Source of the DNA: Kitasatospora indigofera
Lineage (GTDB): Bacteria > Actinomycetota > Actinomycetes > Streptomycetales > Streptomycetaceae
Assembly: GCF_014655955.1 (NCBI RefSeq)
Contig: NZ_BNBO01000019.1
Span: 1 to 64,000 of the forward strand
Length of the DNA stretch: 64,000 bases
Direction: 5' to 3'
The translations under genes and the position numbers were made by a program. The notes below the pieces were generated by a model that was given only the letters and a program-made list of their open reading frames with translations, was not told the DNA's origin and did not search any database. This document shows positions 10,422 to 18,784 of the stretch, piece after piece (position 1 is the stretch's first letter; every line of letters starts with the position of its first letter).

Positions 10422-12131
10422 TCAACCGCCGTGCGGCAGCACGTCGAGGGTGATCCGGGACGGGCGCTCCGGCGAGTGGTGCACCTCCTGCCGGGCGGCC
10501 AGCAGGCGGACGGCGGTGGCGGTCGGCTCCCCGCTGCCGGGGTTCCGGGCGAACCGGGGGTGCGCGCCGCTGGACACCTGCAGCCGGATCCGGTGGCCGG
10601 CCCGGAACCGGCAGGCGGTCGGCGCGAGGTCGAGCACCAGCGTGAGCACCCCGTCCACCTCTCCGGGGGGCACGGCGGGGGAGCCGGGGCGCACCCGCAC
10701 GAGGCCGTCGGTGATGTCCACCGAGCGGCCGTCCGGGTGGACGTCGCAGAGCCGGGCGAAGAAGTCGGTGTGCGCGCGGTCGGACCGTACGTGCAGTTCG
10801 GCCGTGACCTCGCCGACGACGTCCAGGTCGGCCTCCAACGGGCCTGTGGTGAAGGTGAGTACGTCCGCGCGGGCCTCCAGGGCGCGGTTGTCCCGGGGGC
10901 CCGCGCCGGTGCCCGTCCAGGCGCCGCCGACGGCCGGGGTGGGGTCGGCCGGGTCGTAGCGGTAGTGGTCCGGCGCGCTCGGCGGCGGCGGTCCGGGGTC
11001 GAGCCGGCCGCCCGGGTGCAGGTACCAGCTCCGCGGGGCCGCCCGCGGCGGCGGCCAGGAGTCGAAGCCGCGCCACTGCTCGGCGCCGAGCAGGTACAGG
11101 CGCACCGGGTCGGGTTTCGGGGTGCCTGTACCTGCGGTACGGGCCGGTGCGGCCGGGCCGTCCGGGAAGATCCCGGCGAGCCAGTCCAGCGAGTCGGTCA
11201 TGAAGGTCTGCCACCAGCGGCCGAGGGCCGCGTGCGTCCAGGGCCCGACGGTCAGCCGGGGCGCGGCCCCGGCGGCCCGGAGCAGGGCGTACTGGCGCAG
11301 GGTCTGCGGCAGGAAGGCGTCGTACCAGTTGCCCTGGAGCAGCACCGGGACGCCCGCGCCCCGGACCAGCGCGGCGGAGTGGTCGGAGGCCGTCCAGTAG
11401 GGGTCGTCCTCGCGCTCGTGCGCCAGCCAGGCGTCGAGGTGCGGGTACTCGCGGCCGAGGGCCCGGGCGGCGGCCGCGCCGAGCGGCAGCTCCCGGTAGG
11501 CGGTCCGCTGCAGGTTCCGCTTCTCGCGCAGCTGGGTCAGGGTGTCGCGGACCGGGCCGCGCTTGGGGTGACTGATCATCGAGGCCCAGCCGGCCATCGT
11601 GTCCAGCGCGAACGCGCCGCCGGGCCAGGCCACCTGGGAGTACTCGTGCGGCCCCATCTGGACCACCGCGCCGCGCATCCCGTCCGGCGGGTCGGCCAGC
11701 AGCGCCCACTGCACGTAGCCGAGGTAGCTCGCCCCGATGGTGGCGAACTCGCCCGGGTACCAGTCCTGCCGGCCCATCCACTCGACGGTGTCCCGGCCGT
11801 CGGCGGCCTCCTGGACCCACGGGTCGAGCACCCCGCCCGAGCCGAAGGTGCCCCGGCAGCGCTGCACCAGCACCTGGTAGCCGCGCTCGGCGTACAGCCG
11901 CCCGTAGAGCAGGCCGATCGGCAGGTCCCAGCCGTAGAGGTTGCGCACCAGCAGGGTCGGCGGGCGGCCGCCGCCGGCCGGGGCGTAGTGGTCGGCGAGC
12001 AGTTCGACGCCGTCCCGCATCGGCACCCGCAGGTCCCGGGTCACCCGGACACCCCGGCCGGTGGCGGGCGGCAGCCGCAGCAGCCGGGCCGCCGCCCGCG
12101 CGGCCAGCGCGCCGCCTCGCTCAGCCCGCAT
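10422..12131 (-). CDS. CocE/NonD family hydrolase (X-Pro dipeptidyl-peptidase-like acylhydrolase)
   Basis: A 569-residue serine hydrolase of the CocE/X-Pro dipeptidyl-peptidase type. An N-terminal alpha/beta-hydrolase domain starts with VPMRDGVELLADHY and carries the nucleophile in GASYLGYVQW; the NWYDAF and GPWTHAA segments supply the Asp and His regions; the C-terminal part (ADVLTFTTGPL, IRLQVSSGAHPRFARN) is the jelly-roll domain of the family. No signal peptide is seen, so it is probably cytoplasmic. The start overlaps the preceding minus-strand gene by 11 nt, giving a two-gene coupling. It could deacylate or hydrolyse an ester or amide of the pathway product. Confidence 0.9.
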   Translation of the reverse strand: MRAERGGALAARAAARLLRLPPATGRGVRVTRDLRVPMRDGVELLADHYAPAGGGRPPTLLVRNLYGWDLPIGLLYGRLYAERGYQVLVQRCRGTFGSGGVLDPWVQEAADGRDTVEWMGRQDWYPGEFATIGASYLGYVQWALLADPPDGMRGAVVQMGPHEYSQVAWPGGAFALDTMAGWASMISHPKRGPVRDTLTQLREKRNLQRTAYRELPLGAAAARALGREYPHLDAWLAHEREDDPYWTASDHSAALVRGAGVPVLLQGNWYDAFLPQTLRQYALLRAAGAAPRLTVGPWTHAALGRWWQTFMTDSLDWLAGIFPDGPAAPARTAGTGTPKPDPVRLYLLGAEQWRGFDSWPPPRAAPRSWYLHPGGRLDPGPPPPSAPDHYRYDPADPTPAVGGAWTGTGAGPRDNRALEARADVLTFTTGPLEADLDVVGEVTAELHVRSDRAHTDFFARLCDVHPDGRSVDITDGLVRVRPGSPAVPPGEVDGVLTLVLDLAPTACRFRAGHRIRLQVSSGAHPRFARNPGSGEPTATAVRLLAARQEVHHSPERPSRITLDVLPHGG

Positions 12132-12567
12132 GCAACAGCCCCAGGGTGAAGAGCAGTTGCAGGTTCTCGGCGGCGCTCCACCACTCGACGACCCGGCCCT
12201 GCTCGATCCGCAGGATGTCGATGCCCCGGTTGGCGACCGGGGTGCCCGGCGCCGCGGTCGCCTCCGGCAGGCCGCCGCGGTAGGTGCCGGCGAAGCGCCA
12301 GCCGCCGGTGAGGTACGCGCCCTCGGCGACCGGTCCGACCTCGGTGGTGTAGGTCAGCTCGGCGATGCCCTGGACGCCGCCGATCAGCGCCAGGGCGCTG
12401 TCCCGGTCGCCGATCAGGCTCGGGTCGATGCTGTCCGACAGCTTGGGGGAGTGGACGGTGATCCGGTCGGCGAGCAGCTCCTTGCCGATCGCGAGGTCGC
12501 CGTTCCACAGGGCGATCCACTGCTCCCAGATGCGGTGGGCCTCGGCGTGGGTGGGGTCGGTGGTCAT
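12121..12567 (-). CDS. SnoaL-like / NTF2-family protein (third copy in the cluster)
   Basis: A 148-residue NTF2-fold protein: HRIWEQWIALWNGDLAIGKELLAD at the N-terminus, a GDRDSALALIGGVQG helix, then YLTGGWRFAGTYRGG and GIDILRIEQGRVVEWWSAAENLQLL, which is the ester-cyclase-like end. RBS AGGAGAG is 4-10 nt upstream of ATG 12567. Its stop overlaps the hydrolase start. It differs clearly from the two plus-strand SnoaL-like proteins at 2321 and 2932. A cyclase, isomerase or stress-type role cannot be separated from sequence. Confidence 0.83.
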   Translation of the reverse strand: MTTDPTHAEAHRIWEQWIALWNGDLAIGKELLADRITVHSPKLSDSIDPSLIGDRDSALALIGGVQGIAELTYTTEVGPVAEGAYLTGGWRFAGTYRGGLPEATAAPGTPVANRGIDILRIEQGRVVEWWSAAENLQLLFTLGLLHAG

Positions 12568-12585
12568 GCTCTCTCCTTCTGCCGC

Positions 12586-13959
12586 TCAGCGGGACCCGGC
12601 GGGGGCCGGCCTGCGGGCGGGGTCGGTGGTGGCGGAGTCCGTGCGGTGCGCGGGGGCGGTGCCCCCGGTGGCGAGGTGCCGGGTGCGGTCGCGCAGCAGC
12701 TGGCGCAGGTAGCGGTAGACGTCCAGCTCGACGGTGAGCCGGGGGGTCGCCGAGTAGCGCCGCCGGACCTTGCGCTCGTCGGCCGCGATCTCGGCCTCCA
12801 TCGCCTCCCGGCCGGGCAGCCGGGTGCGGCCCTCGATCAGGTCGGCGGTCCACTCGGCCTGGGCCTCGGCGACCGGGGTGATCGCGCTCAGCGTCTTGGC
12901 GAAGCCGAGGAAGAACAGCCCGTCGTGCCCGGGCATGACGACCCGGCGGAAGAGCCGCATCGGGCCGGTCATCACCGGGGTGAGGGCGGCGGGCAGGAAG
13001 GGGAAGCTGAACTTGAAGCCGGTGCACCAGACGATCGCGTCGAACTCCTCGACCGAGCCGTCGGTGAACCGCACCCGCTTGCCGCCGTCGAACCGCTCGA
13101 TGCCGGGCCGGACGCCGATCCTCCCGGCCTTGACGGCCGGCAGGTACCCCTCGCAGGTGGCGGGGTGGGTGCGCAGGGCGAGGTGGCCCGGGGCGGCCAG
13201 CCCGTACTTGCTGATCCGGCCCTGCATCAGCCAGAGCATGGCGGTGAGCGAGAGGCTCTGGACGGCGGGCGGCACGTACTTGGCGAACGGCAGGTTCACC
13301 TCGTCGGCCGGCTTGCCGAAGAAGTACTTGGGGGTGATCCAGAAGCCGCGGCGGGCGCTGGAGACCACCCGGCCCGCCACGGTGGAGAGTTCGGTGGCGA
13401 TGTCGCAGGCGGTGTTGCCGAAGCCGACCACCAGCACCCGCCGGTCGCGCAGCGGCCCGGCGCTCTTGTAGTCCTTGCTGTGCAGCTGGCTGCCGGTGTA
13501 CTCGCCCTGGTAGGCGGGCTCGGGCCACTTCGGGTCCCAGTGGAAGCCGTTGGCGACCAGGACGTGGGAGTACCGGTGCGTCTGCCCGTCGTCCAGCGTG
13601 ACCAGGTAGCCGTCGCCGTCCTTGGCCACGGCGGTCACCGAGGTCCGGAACCGGATGTGCGGGCGCAGGCCGAAGTGCTCGGTGTAGCGCTCCAGGTAGT
13701 CGAGCATCTGCGGGTGCCCGGGGAACAGCGGATAGTCCTTGGGCATCGGGAACTTGGGGAACCCGCTCATGTCCCGCGAGCTGTTCAGCTCGATGGAGTC
13801 GTAGACGGCCGAGGTCCCGCTGTCGTTGCGGAACCGCCACTGGCCCCCGACGTCGGAGCCCTTCTCGTACACGTCGAACGGGATGCCCCGCTCGCTCAGC
13901 ACCTGCGCGGCGGCGAGCCCGCAGACCCCGGCCCCGATGACGCACACCCTTGACGACAT
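12586..13959 (-). CDS. Flavin-containing monooxygenase (FMO/BVMO-like)
   Basis: A 457-residue FAD and NADPH enzyme. FAD-binding GAGVCGLAA is at residues 9-17, a second Rossmann motif VVGFGNTACD binds NADPH near residue 180, and the FMO fingerprint FxGxxxHxxxY appears as YTGSQLHSKDY, with Tyr in place of Phe. I chose ATG 13959 (MSSRVCVIG) because the FAD strand begins at once; an in-frame ATG at 13989 would add ten residues with no better RBS. It leads the three-gene minus-strand operon with the SnoaL-like and CocE-like genes. It would oxygenate a heteroatom or ketone of a pathway intermediate. Confidence 0.9.
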   Translation of the reverse strand: MSSRVCVIGAGVCGLAAAQVLSERGIPFDVYEKGSDVGGQWRFRNDSGTSAVYDSIELNSSRDMSGFPKFPMPKDYPLFPGHPQMLDYLERYTEHFGLRPHIRFRTSVTAVAKDGDGYLVTLDDGQTHRYSHVLVANGFHWDPKWPEPAYQGEYTGSQLHSKDYKSAGPLRDRRVLVVGFGNTACDIATELSTVAGRVVSSARRGFWITPKYFFGKPADEVNLPFAKYVPPAVQSLSLTAMLWLMQGRISKYGLAAPGHLALRTHPATCEGYLPAVKAGRIGVRPGIERFDGGKRVRFTDGSVEEFDAIVWCTGFKFSFPFLPAALTPVMTGPMRLFRRVVMPGHDGLFFLGFAKTLSAITPVAEAQAEWTADLIEGRTRLPGREAMEAEIAADERKVRRRYSATPRLTVELDVYRYLRQLLRDRTRHLATGGTAPAHRTDSATTDPARRPAPAGSR

Positions 13960-14084
13960 CCGATCCCGCCGCTCTCTCGTGAACTCCATTGGTGGTGAGG
14001 AGTGTTCGTGGACCGGCTAAAGACGTCCTTGTGTTCGGCGCCGGGCCGCCCGGTAATTCACGGGCCGCCGTACCGCCGGCTCGG

Positions 14085-14090
14085 TAGCGT
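14085..14090 (+). promoter_or_regulatory. -10 element TAGCGT, leaderless promoter of the ASCH gene
   Basis: TAGCGT lies 7 nt before ATG 14098 with no Shine-Dalgarno between, the spacing expected when transcription begins at the start codon. Confidence 0.55.
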
Positions 14091-14097
14091 GCCCGGC

Positions 14098-14526
14098 ATG
14101 AGCCTCGAAGACCTTCCCGTGGTGGAGTTCGCCTTCCCCGGTCCGCTGCGGGACCAGCTGGTCGCCGCGATCCTGTCCGGCGCCAAGACCTCCACCTCCG
14201 GCCTGGTGCTGGAGTACGAACGGGAGAACCAGCCACTGCCGGAGCCGGGCGAGCGCGCGGCGGTGATCGACTCCCAGGGCCGCCGGGTCGCCGCGATCGA
14301 GCTGACCGAGGTACGGGTGGTCCGGCTCGCCGACGTCGACCTGCGGCACGCCCTGGACGAGGGCGAGGGCTACCGCTCGGTGGCCGAGTGGCGCGCCGGG
14401 CACGAGAGCTTCTGGCACAGCGCCGAGATGCGGGCCGAGATGGGCCCCGACTTCACGGTGGCCGACGACACCCTGGTGGTGGCGGAACGCTTCCGGCTGG
14501 TGGAGCCGGGCCAGGGCAGGCCCTAG
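14098..14526 (+). CDS. ASCH domain-containing protein
   Basis: A 142-residue protein matching the ASCH fold: AFPGPLRDQLVAAILSGAKTSTSGL at the start, AAVIDSQGRRVAAIELTEVRVVRLADVD in the middle and a C-terminal SVAEWRAGHESFWHSA segment containing the conserved Glu/Trp/His region, ending DDTLVVAERFRLV. ASCH domains are PUA-related and are thought to bind RNA or nucleoside substrates; some hydrolyse N4-acetylcytidine or act as RNases. ATG 14098 is preferred over an upstream in-frame start because of the leaderless -10 hexamer. It stands alone, divergent from the monooxygenase operon. Confidence 0.88.
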   Translation: MSLEDLPVVEFAFPGPLRDQLVAAILSGAKTSTSGLVLEYERENQPLPEPGERAAVIDSQGRRVAAIELTEVRVVRLADVDLRHALDEGEGYRSVAEWRAGHESFWHSAEMRAEMGPDFTVADDTLVVAERFRLVEPGQGRP

Positions 14527-14569
14527 GACCGTTCCCGCCTGGCTTCGCGACCGTGTCGGCCCCGCGGTC

Positions 14570-14575
14570 TACGCT
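14570..14575 (+). promoter_or_regulatory. -10 element TACGCT, leaderless promoter
   Basis: TACGCT ends 8 nt before ATG 14584, again with no RBS. Confidence 0.5.
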
Positions 14576-14583
14576 GGCTGGCC

Positions 14584-14949
14584 ATGGGCTATGACGTGTA
14601 CATCACGCGGCGTGAGAACTGGTGGGACCAAGAGGGCGGCTACATCAGTACGGCGGAGTGGGAAGCCGCGGTCGAGGCCGATCCCGACCTCGTGATGGTT
14701 CCGATTCCGGAAGGCTGGCAGGGGAGTACTGAGCCGGTCGCCGAGACCGTCCCGGGGAAGGCGGCGGAGTCGCGCAGTGAGCCCCTGTGGTGGAGGGCCG
14801 GGCGGATCGCGGCCAAGAATCCGAGCGACGCCATGGTCACGACGATGTGCCAGGTGGCGAAGGTACTGGACGCGCGGGTTCAGGGCGACGACGGTGAGTA
14901 CTACGAGGACGGTGTCCTGATCGACGACGGGACCGGCTCCCTGAAGTAG
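14584..14949 (+). CDS. Hypothetical protein (121 aa, MGYDVYITR-type)
   Basis: I do not recognise a named family. The protein is acidic, with a start (MGYDVYITRRENWW) of a type I have seen in small actinobacterial hypotheticals, a helix EWEAAVEADPDLVMVP, a PLWWRAGRIAAKNP segment and an acidic C-terminus. Base composition is lower in GC than the neighbours, notably through the first 200 nt, which hints at acquisition or relaxed selection. It has a leaderless promoter and no operon partner. Proteins of this size and style are sometimes immunity proteins, but no toxin gene is adjacent. Confidence 0.75.
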   Translation: MGYDVYITRRENWWDQEGGYISTAEWEAAVEADPDLVMVPIPEGWQGSTEPVAETVPGKAAESRSEPLWWRAGRIAAKNPSDAMVTTMCQVAKVLDARVQGDDGEYYEDGVLIDDGTGSLK

Positions 14950-15000
14950 GGCTGTGGTCGGACACCAGGGCGGGCACGTCCTGGCGACCGGCGACGAGGC

Positions 15001-15393
15001 CTAACGGCCCTGATCGTCCGTAGCGGTGCGGACGCGCAGCATGTCGCGGACCATGTCCAGACGTGCCGCGCCATGGCTGCGAAAGTGCTTGATGCCGTGG
15101 CCGATCTCGTCGAGGACCGTCAGGCCGCGTTCGTCGCCGCGCAGGGCCAGGCCGGCCGCGGCTTCGAGCCTGACGGCAAGATGCGGGTCCGCCAGGTGTG
15201 CCGCCATCACGGCGCGGAGCTCCGGGCTGTCGACGGGGACGCAGTGGTCGGCGCCGAGGCGCACGGTGATGTCGAGGGTGCCGTCGAAGTCCCCGGCGAA
15301 GGTGCTCCCGGGGGTGGCCGCGAGCTGTTCGGCCGTGAAGGGCCAGGTGGCGTCGGTGCGCCGGTCGGCGCTGACGAAGTAGCTCGATCCCAT
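15001..15393 (-). CDS. Small HEAT-repeat-like hypothetical protein
   Basis: A 130-residue protein with N-terminal MGSSYFVSADRRTDATWPFT and a C-terminal half that reads like one or two HEAT-type helical repeats (ELRAVMAAHLADPHLAVRLEAA, AGLALRGDERGLTVLDEI). ATG 15393 was chosen because GAGGA lies 9 nt upstream; an open frame continues to 15564 but is Arg/Pro-rich and unlike protein. Function unknown. It converges on the preceding small gene. Confidence 0.72.
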   Translation of the reverse strand: MGSSYFVSADRRTDATWPFTAEQLAATPGSTFAGDFDGTLDITVRLGADHCVPVDSPELRAVMAAHLADPHLAVRLEAAAGLALRGDERGLTVLDEIGHGIKHFRSHGAARLDMVRDMLRVRTATDDQGR

Positions 15394-15800
15394 CGTCGGG
15401 TCCTCGATCGGTGCGGGCCTGGGGGCAGGGTGCTTCCGGCGGCTCTCGGCCGGTCCCTCGTCATCTGATCCTGCATGCCGTCCTCGCCCGGCGGGGCCGG
15501 AATCCGGGATCCGCCCGTGCGTGCGAAGGGCCGGCGCCCGGCGGGGCGGAACCGCCCGGTGCACGGGCGGGTGTGCGGCGGCTGGACGGTTGGCTGCCCA
15601 TATGATCCCTTATGTCCCTTTCGGTGCTGTGCGGGCGCCCCTCCGGGAGTCCGGTGCCCGCCGGTCGCCGAGCACGCCGCCGAGTCGAGGAGCGCGGACC
15701 GCATGAGGCCAGGAACGCGAGCCAGGGCCACCGTCCGACCCGGGGGCGCGACCGGCGCCCGGACGGACCACGAGGGGCCGGAGTCACCAGGAGGTGCGCG

Positions 15801-16874
15801 ATGAGGGACGCCCTGCAGGCCAAGGCCCTGCGGCTGACCCGGCGGTTCGAGAAGCACCTGCCCGTGCTGAGCCGGGTCGCCGGCCGGCTGGTGGAGGTGA
15901 ACGTGCTGGAGGCGGCCACCCGGCTGGCCGCGCAGTGCTTCCTGACGGCCATGCCGCTGCTCTTCGTGATGGCCTCGCTGGCGCCCAAGGGCTTCGAGGA
16001 CCAGGTGATCAATTCGCTGCGTTCGGCCTTCGGCCTGTACGGCAGCGCCGAGACGCAGCTGCGCCAGCTCTACCAGGGCAACGACGACCAGCTGCGGGAG
16101 ACCGTGGGCGCGATCGGTCTGCTGATGGCCCTGCTGTCGGCGACGGCGTTCAGCCGCGCCATGCAGCGGGTCTGCGAGCGGGCCTGGCAGCTGAGCAAGG
16201 CGAGCGCCCGGATCGCGGCCTGGCGCTGGCTGGTCTGGGTCGGGTCCTGGCTGGTGATCCTGGTCCTTCAGGGGCCCCTGCGGGAGGGCTTCGGCGCGGG
16301 CCAGATCCTCGGGATCCCGCTGACGCTGGTGGCGAGCGTCCTGGTCTGGTGGTGGACGCAGTTCCTGCTGCTGAGCGGGCGGGTGCGCTGGCTGCCGCTG
16401 CTCCCCGGGGCGCTGCTCACCGGGGTGGCGATGAGCGCCATGTCGGTGACGGCCCGGCTCTACATCCCCGGCGCGCTCAACCGCAGCCTGTCCGAGTACG
16501 GCGCGCTGGGGCCGGTCTTCACCCTGCTGTCCTGGCTGATCGCGCTGTGCGCCGCCGTGACGGGGTGCATCACGGTCGGTGCGGTCCTGGCCCAGGAGCC
16601 GTTCCTGGCCCGGCTGCTCGGCACCCCGTCCGGGACGGGGCGGCCGGCCGCGTTCGGCCGCCCGCCGGTCGCACCGGCCGGGCCCGCCGCACACGGCGGC
16701 GCGGCCGGTGCCCCGGGCCCGGCCGGTGCACCCGGAGCGCCTGGCACAACCGGCACGTCCGGCACAACCGGTACGTCCGGGCCGGACGCCGGCCCGCCGC
16801 CGCCCCCGGCCCCTTCCCGGGCCGCGCTGCCGTACGCGCCCCCGGCCCCGCAGGGCGGGGACTGCGGCCCCTGA
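15801..16874 (+). CDS. YihY/BrkB-family inner membrane protein with collagen-like tail
   Basis: A 357-residue protein of the YihY/virulence factor BrkB family: an N-terminal helix (AARLAAQCFLTAMPLLFVMASL), then four further membrane segments including WLVWVGSWLVILVL, ILGIPLTLVASVLVWWW and VFTLLSWLIALCAAVTG. RBS AGGAGG is 7 nt before ATG 15801. The last 75 residues are not membrane-like but Gly/Pro/Ala/Thr-rich with GAPGPAGAPGAPG and TTGTSGTTGTSGP runs, absent from typical family members. The family was once called RNase BN; that activity is not supported. Function in the envelope is unknown. Confidence 0.87.
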   Translation: MRDALQAKALRLTRRFEKHLPVLSRVAGRLVEVNVLEAATRLAAQCFLTAMPLLFVMASLAPKGFEDQVINSLRSAFGLYGSAETQLRQLYQGNDDQLRETVGAIGLLMALLSATAFSRAMQRVCERAWQLSKASARIAAWRWLVWVGSWLVILVLQGPLREGFGAGQILGIPLTLVASVLVWWWTQFLLLSGRVRWLPLLPGALLTGVAMSAMSVTARLYIPGALNRSLSEYGALGPVFTLLSWLIALCAAVTGCITVGAVLAQEPFLARLLGTPSGTGRPAAFGRPPVAPAGPAAHGGAAGAPGPAGAPGAPGTTGTSGTTGTSGPDAGPPPPPAPSRAALPYAPPAPQGGDCGP

Positions 16875-16931
16875 ACGCTGGAGCCGCGCGGGCGCAGACC
16901 CCGTCCTACCTCCGTCCGGCGCCCGTCCCGT

Positions 16932-16953
16932 CTCCGTCCGGCGCCGGACGGAG
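16932..16953. terminator. Palindromic hairpin between convergent brkB-like gene and xylB
   Basis: CTCCGTCCG and CGGACGGAG flank a GCGC centre, giving a 22-bp palindrome 5 nt from the xylB stop; probably a bidirectional terminator. Confidence 0.75.
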
Positions 16954-16958
16954 GGCCG

Positions 16959-18395
16959 TCACTTCTCCCGGAGCAGCGGCTCGGCCCGGGTCAGGGTGTC
17001 GGCCAGCCGGGCCACGGCGGCCTCGTCCCGCTCCACCGGCTCGTACAGCGGGCCGTCGGCCGTCCGCCAGCGGCGGGCCACCTCCTCGGGGCGCTCGCCG
17101 GTGAGCAGCGCGGCGGCCTGGGCGGCCGCGCCGAGGGCGACCAGCTCGCGTCCGGCGGGCACCTGGACGGCCCGGCCGGAGAGCCTGCGCACGGTGTCGC
17201 GCCAGGCCCGGCCCTGGGCACCGCCGCCGATCAGCAGGATCGGCGCGTCCGGGTCGGCGGGCCCGCCGCCGGCCCGCAGGACGTCGTCGAGGGCGGTGAG
17301 CAGGCTGTGGGCGGCGCCGTCGTAGGCGGCCTGGAGGATCTGCCCGGCGGTGGTGTCGTGCCGCAGCCCGTGCAGAAGCCCGGTGGCCTCGGGCAGGTTG
17401 GGGGTGCGCTCGCCGTCCAGGAAGGGCAGGACGACGACGCTGCCGCCGGGCTCCACCGCGCCGCGGTCGCGGCCGAGCAGGGCGGCGATCCGGTCCACGG
17501 CCTGGGTGCAGTTGAGGGTGCAGGCGAGCGGGAGCCAGCCGTCCGAGGCGTGCGCGAAACCGGCCACGGTGCCGGTCGGGTCGGCGGGGCGGCCGCGGGT
17601 GGCGGCGTAGACCGTCCCGGAGGTGCCGAGGCTGAGCACCGGGCGGCCGGCGGTGGGTCCGGCGCCGAGGCCGAGGCCGAGGGCGGCGGCCATGTTGTCG
17701 CCGGTGCCGGTCGCGACCCGGGTGCCGGGTGCCAGCGGGCCGTCGGCCGCCGCGGTGCCGGCCGTCCGGCCGGGGGACAGGACCTCGGGCAGCAGGGCCG
17801 GGTCGAGGCCGACGGCGGCGAGGATCTCCTGGTCGTAGCCGTCGGCGGTCCACCAGCCGGTGCCCGAGGCGTCGCCGCGGTCGGTGACGGCCTCGCCGGT
17901 GAGGCGTTCGGTGAGGTAGTCGTGCGGGAGCCGGACGGCGGTGGTGGCGCGGGCCGCGCCGGGCTCGTGGGCGGCGAGCCAGGCCCACTTGGCGACGGTG
18001 AAGGCGGCGGTGGGCACGCTGCCGGTCCGGCGGGCCCACTCCGTCGCGCCGAGCCGGGCCACCAGCTCGCGGGCCTCGGGCGCGGAGCGTACGTCGTTCC
18101 AGAGCATCGCCGGGCGGACGGGCCGGCCGGCCGCGTCCAGGGTGACCAGGCCGTGCTGCTGGCCGGCCACCGAGACCGCGGCCGCGGTACCGGCGTGGCC
18201 GGTGCCGGCCAGGGCGGCGCAGAGCGCCTGCCACCACTGCTCGGGGTCGCTCTCGCGGGCGCCGCCCGTTCCGGTGACGGTGTGCGGGGCGCGGCCCTCG
18301 CCGAGGACGGCGCCGGTCTCGACGTCCACGGCCAGGGCCTTGGTGGCCTGGGTCGAGCTGTCCACGCCGATCACCACGCGGGCGGTTGCTGTCAT
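16959..18395 (-). CDS. xylB: Xylulokinase
   Basis: A 478-residue FGGY-family sugar kinase that phosphorylates D-xylulose to xylulose 5-phosphate for the pentose phosphate pathway. The N-terminal phosphate site VIGVDSSTQATKAL, the xylulokinase-specific VAGQQHGLV near residue 75, MLWND, and the C-terminal FGGY half with LLIGGGAQGRAWRDTVRRLSG-type ATP loop (split over residues about 395-420) are present. It is divergent from xylA across a 389-nt control region, the standard actinomycete xylA/xylB arrangement. It would consume xylose released by the xyloglucan enzymes at 32659-50695. Confidence 0.95.
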   Translation of the reverse strand: MTATARVVIGVDSSTQATKALAVDVETGAVLGEGRAPHTVTGTGGARESDPEQWWQALCAALAGTGHAGTAAAVSVAGQQHGLVTLDAAGRPVRPAMLWNDVRSAPEARELVARLGATEWARRTGSVPTAAFTVAKWAWLAAHEPGAARATTAVRLPHDYLTERLTGEAVTDRGDASGTGWWTADGYDQEILAAVGLDPALLPEVLSPGRTAGTAAADGPLAPGTRVATGTGDNMAAALGLGLGAGPTAGRPVLSLGTSGTVYAATRGRPADPTGTVAGFAHASDGWLPLACTLNCTQAVDRIAALLGRDRGAVEPGGSVVVLPFLDGERTPNLPEATGLLHGLRHDTTAGQILQAAYDGAAHSLLTALDDVLRAGGGPADPDAPILLIGGGAQGRAWRDTVRRLSGRAVQVPAGRELVALGAAAQAAALLTGERPEEVARRWRTADGPLYEPVERDEAAVARLADTLTRAEPLLREK

Positions 18396-18476
18396 GGCTG
18401 CTGCGTCCTTCGCTTGTTGCGGTGGGTGGCGGGCCGCGCACGGCGGTGGGCGTGCCGGGCGGGGTCCGGGCGGTGC

Positions 18477-18525
18477 TGGGTCCGGGCAGTACTGGATCCG
18501 GCGGTGCTGGATCCGGCGGTGCGGG
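18477..18525. repeat. Imperfect 15-bp tandem repeats in the xylA-xylB intergenic region
   Basis: CTGGATCCGGCGGTG occurs exactly at 18492-18506 and 18507-18521, with a degenerate copy (CTGGGTCCGGGCAGTA) just before. They lie upstream of xylB rather than over the probable core promoter. Confidence 0.75.
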
Positions 18526-18592
18526 GCCGGGCGGGCGGGATCCGGTCGGGCGCGGGGCTTTCGCGGGACCGCTTCCGCATACTAGTTTGTTT

Positions 18593-18606
18593 TTTGCCAT
18601 TGCAAA
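18593..18606. promoter_or_regulatory. Candidate operator in an AT-rich island between xylB and xylA
   Basis: TTTGC-CATT-GCAAA is an exact inverted repeat inside the only AT-rich stretch (18582-18608) of the divergent region. In actinomycetes xylA/xylB are usually governed by a ROK-family XylR; the position fits an operator overlapping the divergent promoters. No regulator gene is adjacent. Confidence 0.5.
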
Positions 18607-18784
18607 TAGGCCCGGCGGCGATTTACCGTCGAACCGGCCGGTCCGTCCGAAGCTCGCACGGGCCCGCCCCCGCACCGCCGCCGACACCCCGCACCACCCC
18701 CACCGCCGCCGTACCCCCACCCCCGCCGCACCCGCCCCGTCGCGGGCGCGGCGACCCTCCGCCAGAGCCGCCAGGAGCCCGCTG

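Noticed and set aside
15394..15564. Upstream extension of the HEAT-like minus-strand gene
   Set aside because: Arg/Pro-rich and unlike protein; GAGGA precedes ATG 15393.
15612..15800. Upstream extension of the BrkB-family gene from ATG 15612
   Set aside because: The extension is Arg/Pro-rich, whereas ATG 15801 has AGGAGG at the right spacing and begins the conserved part.
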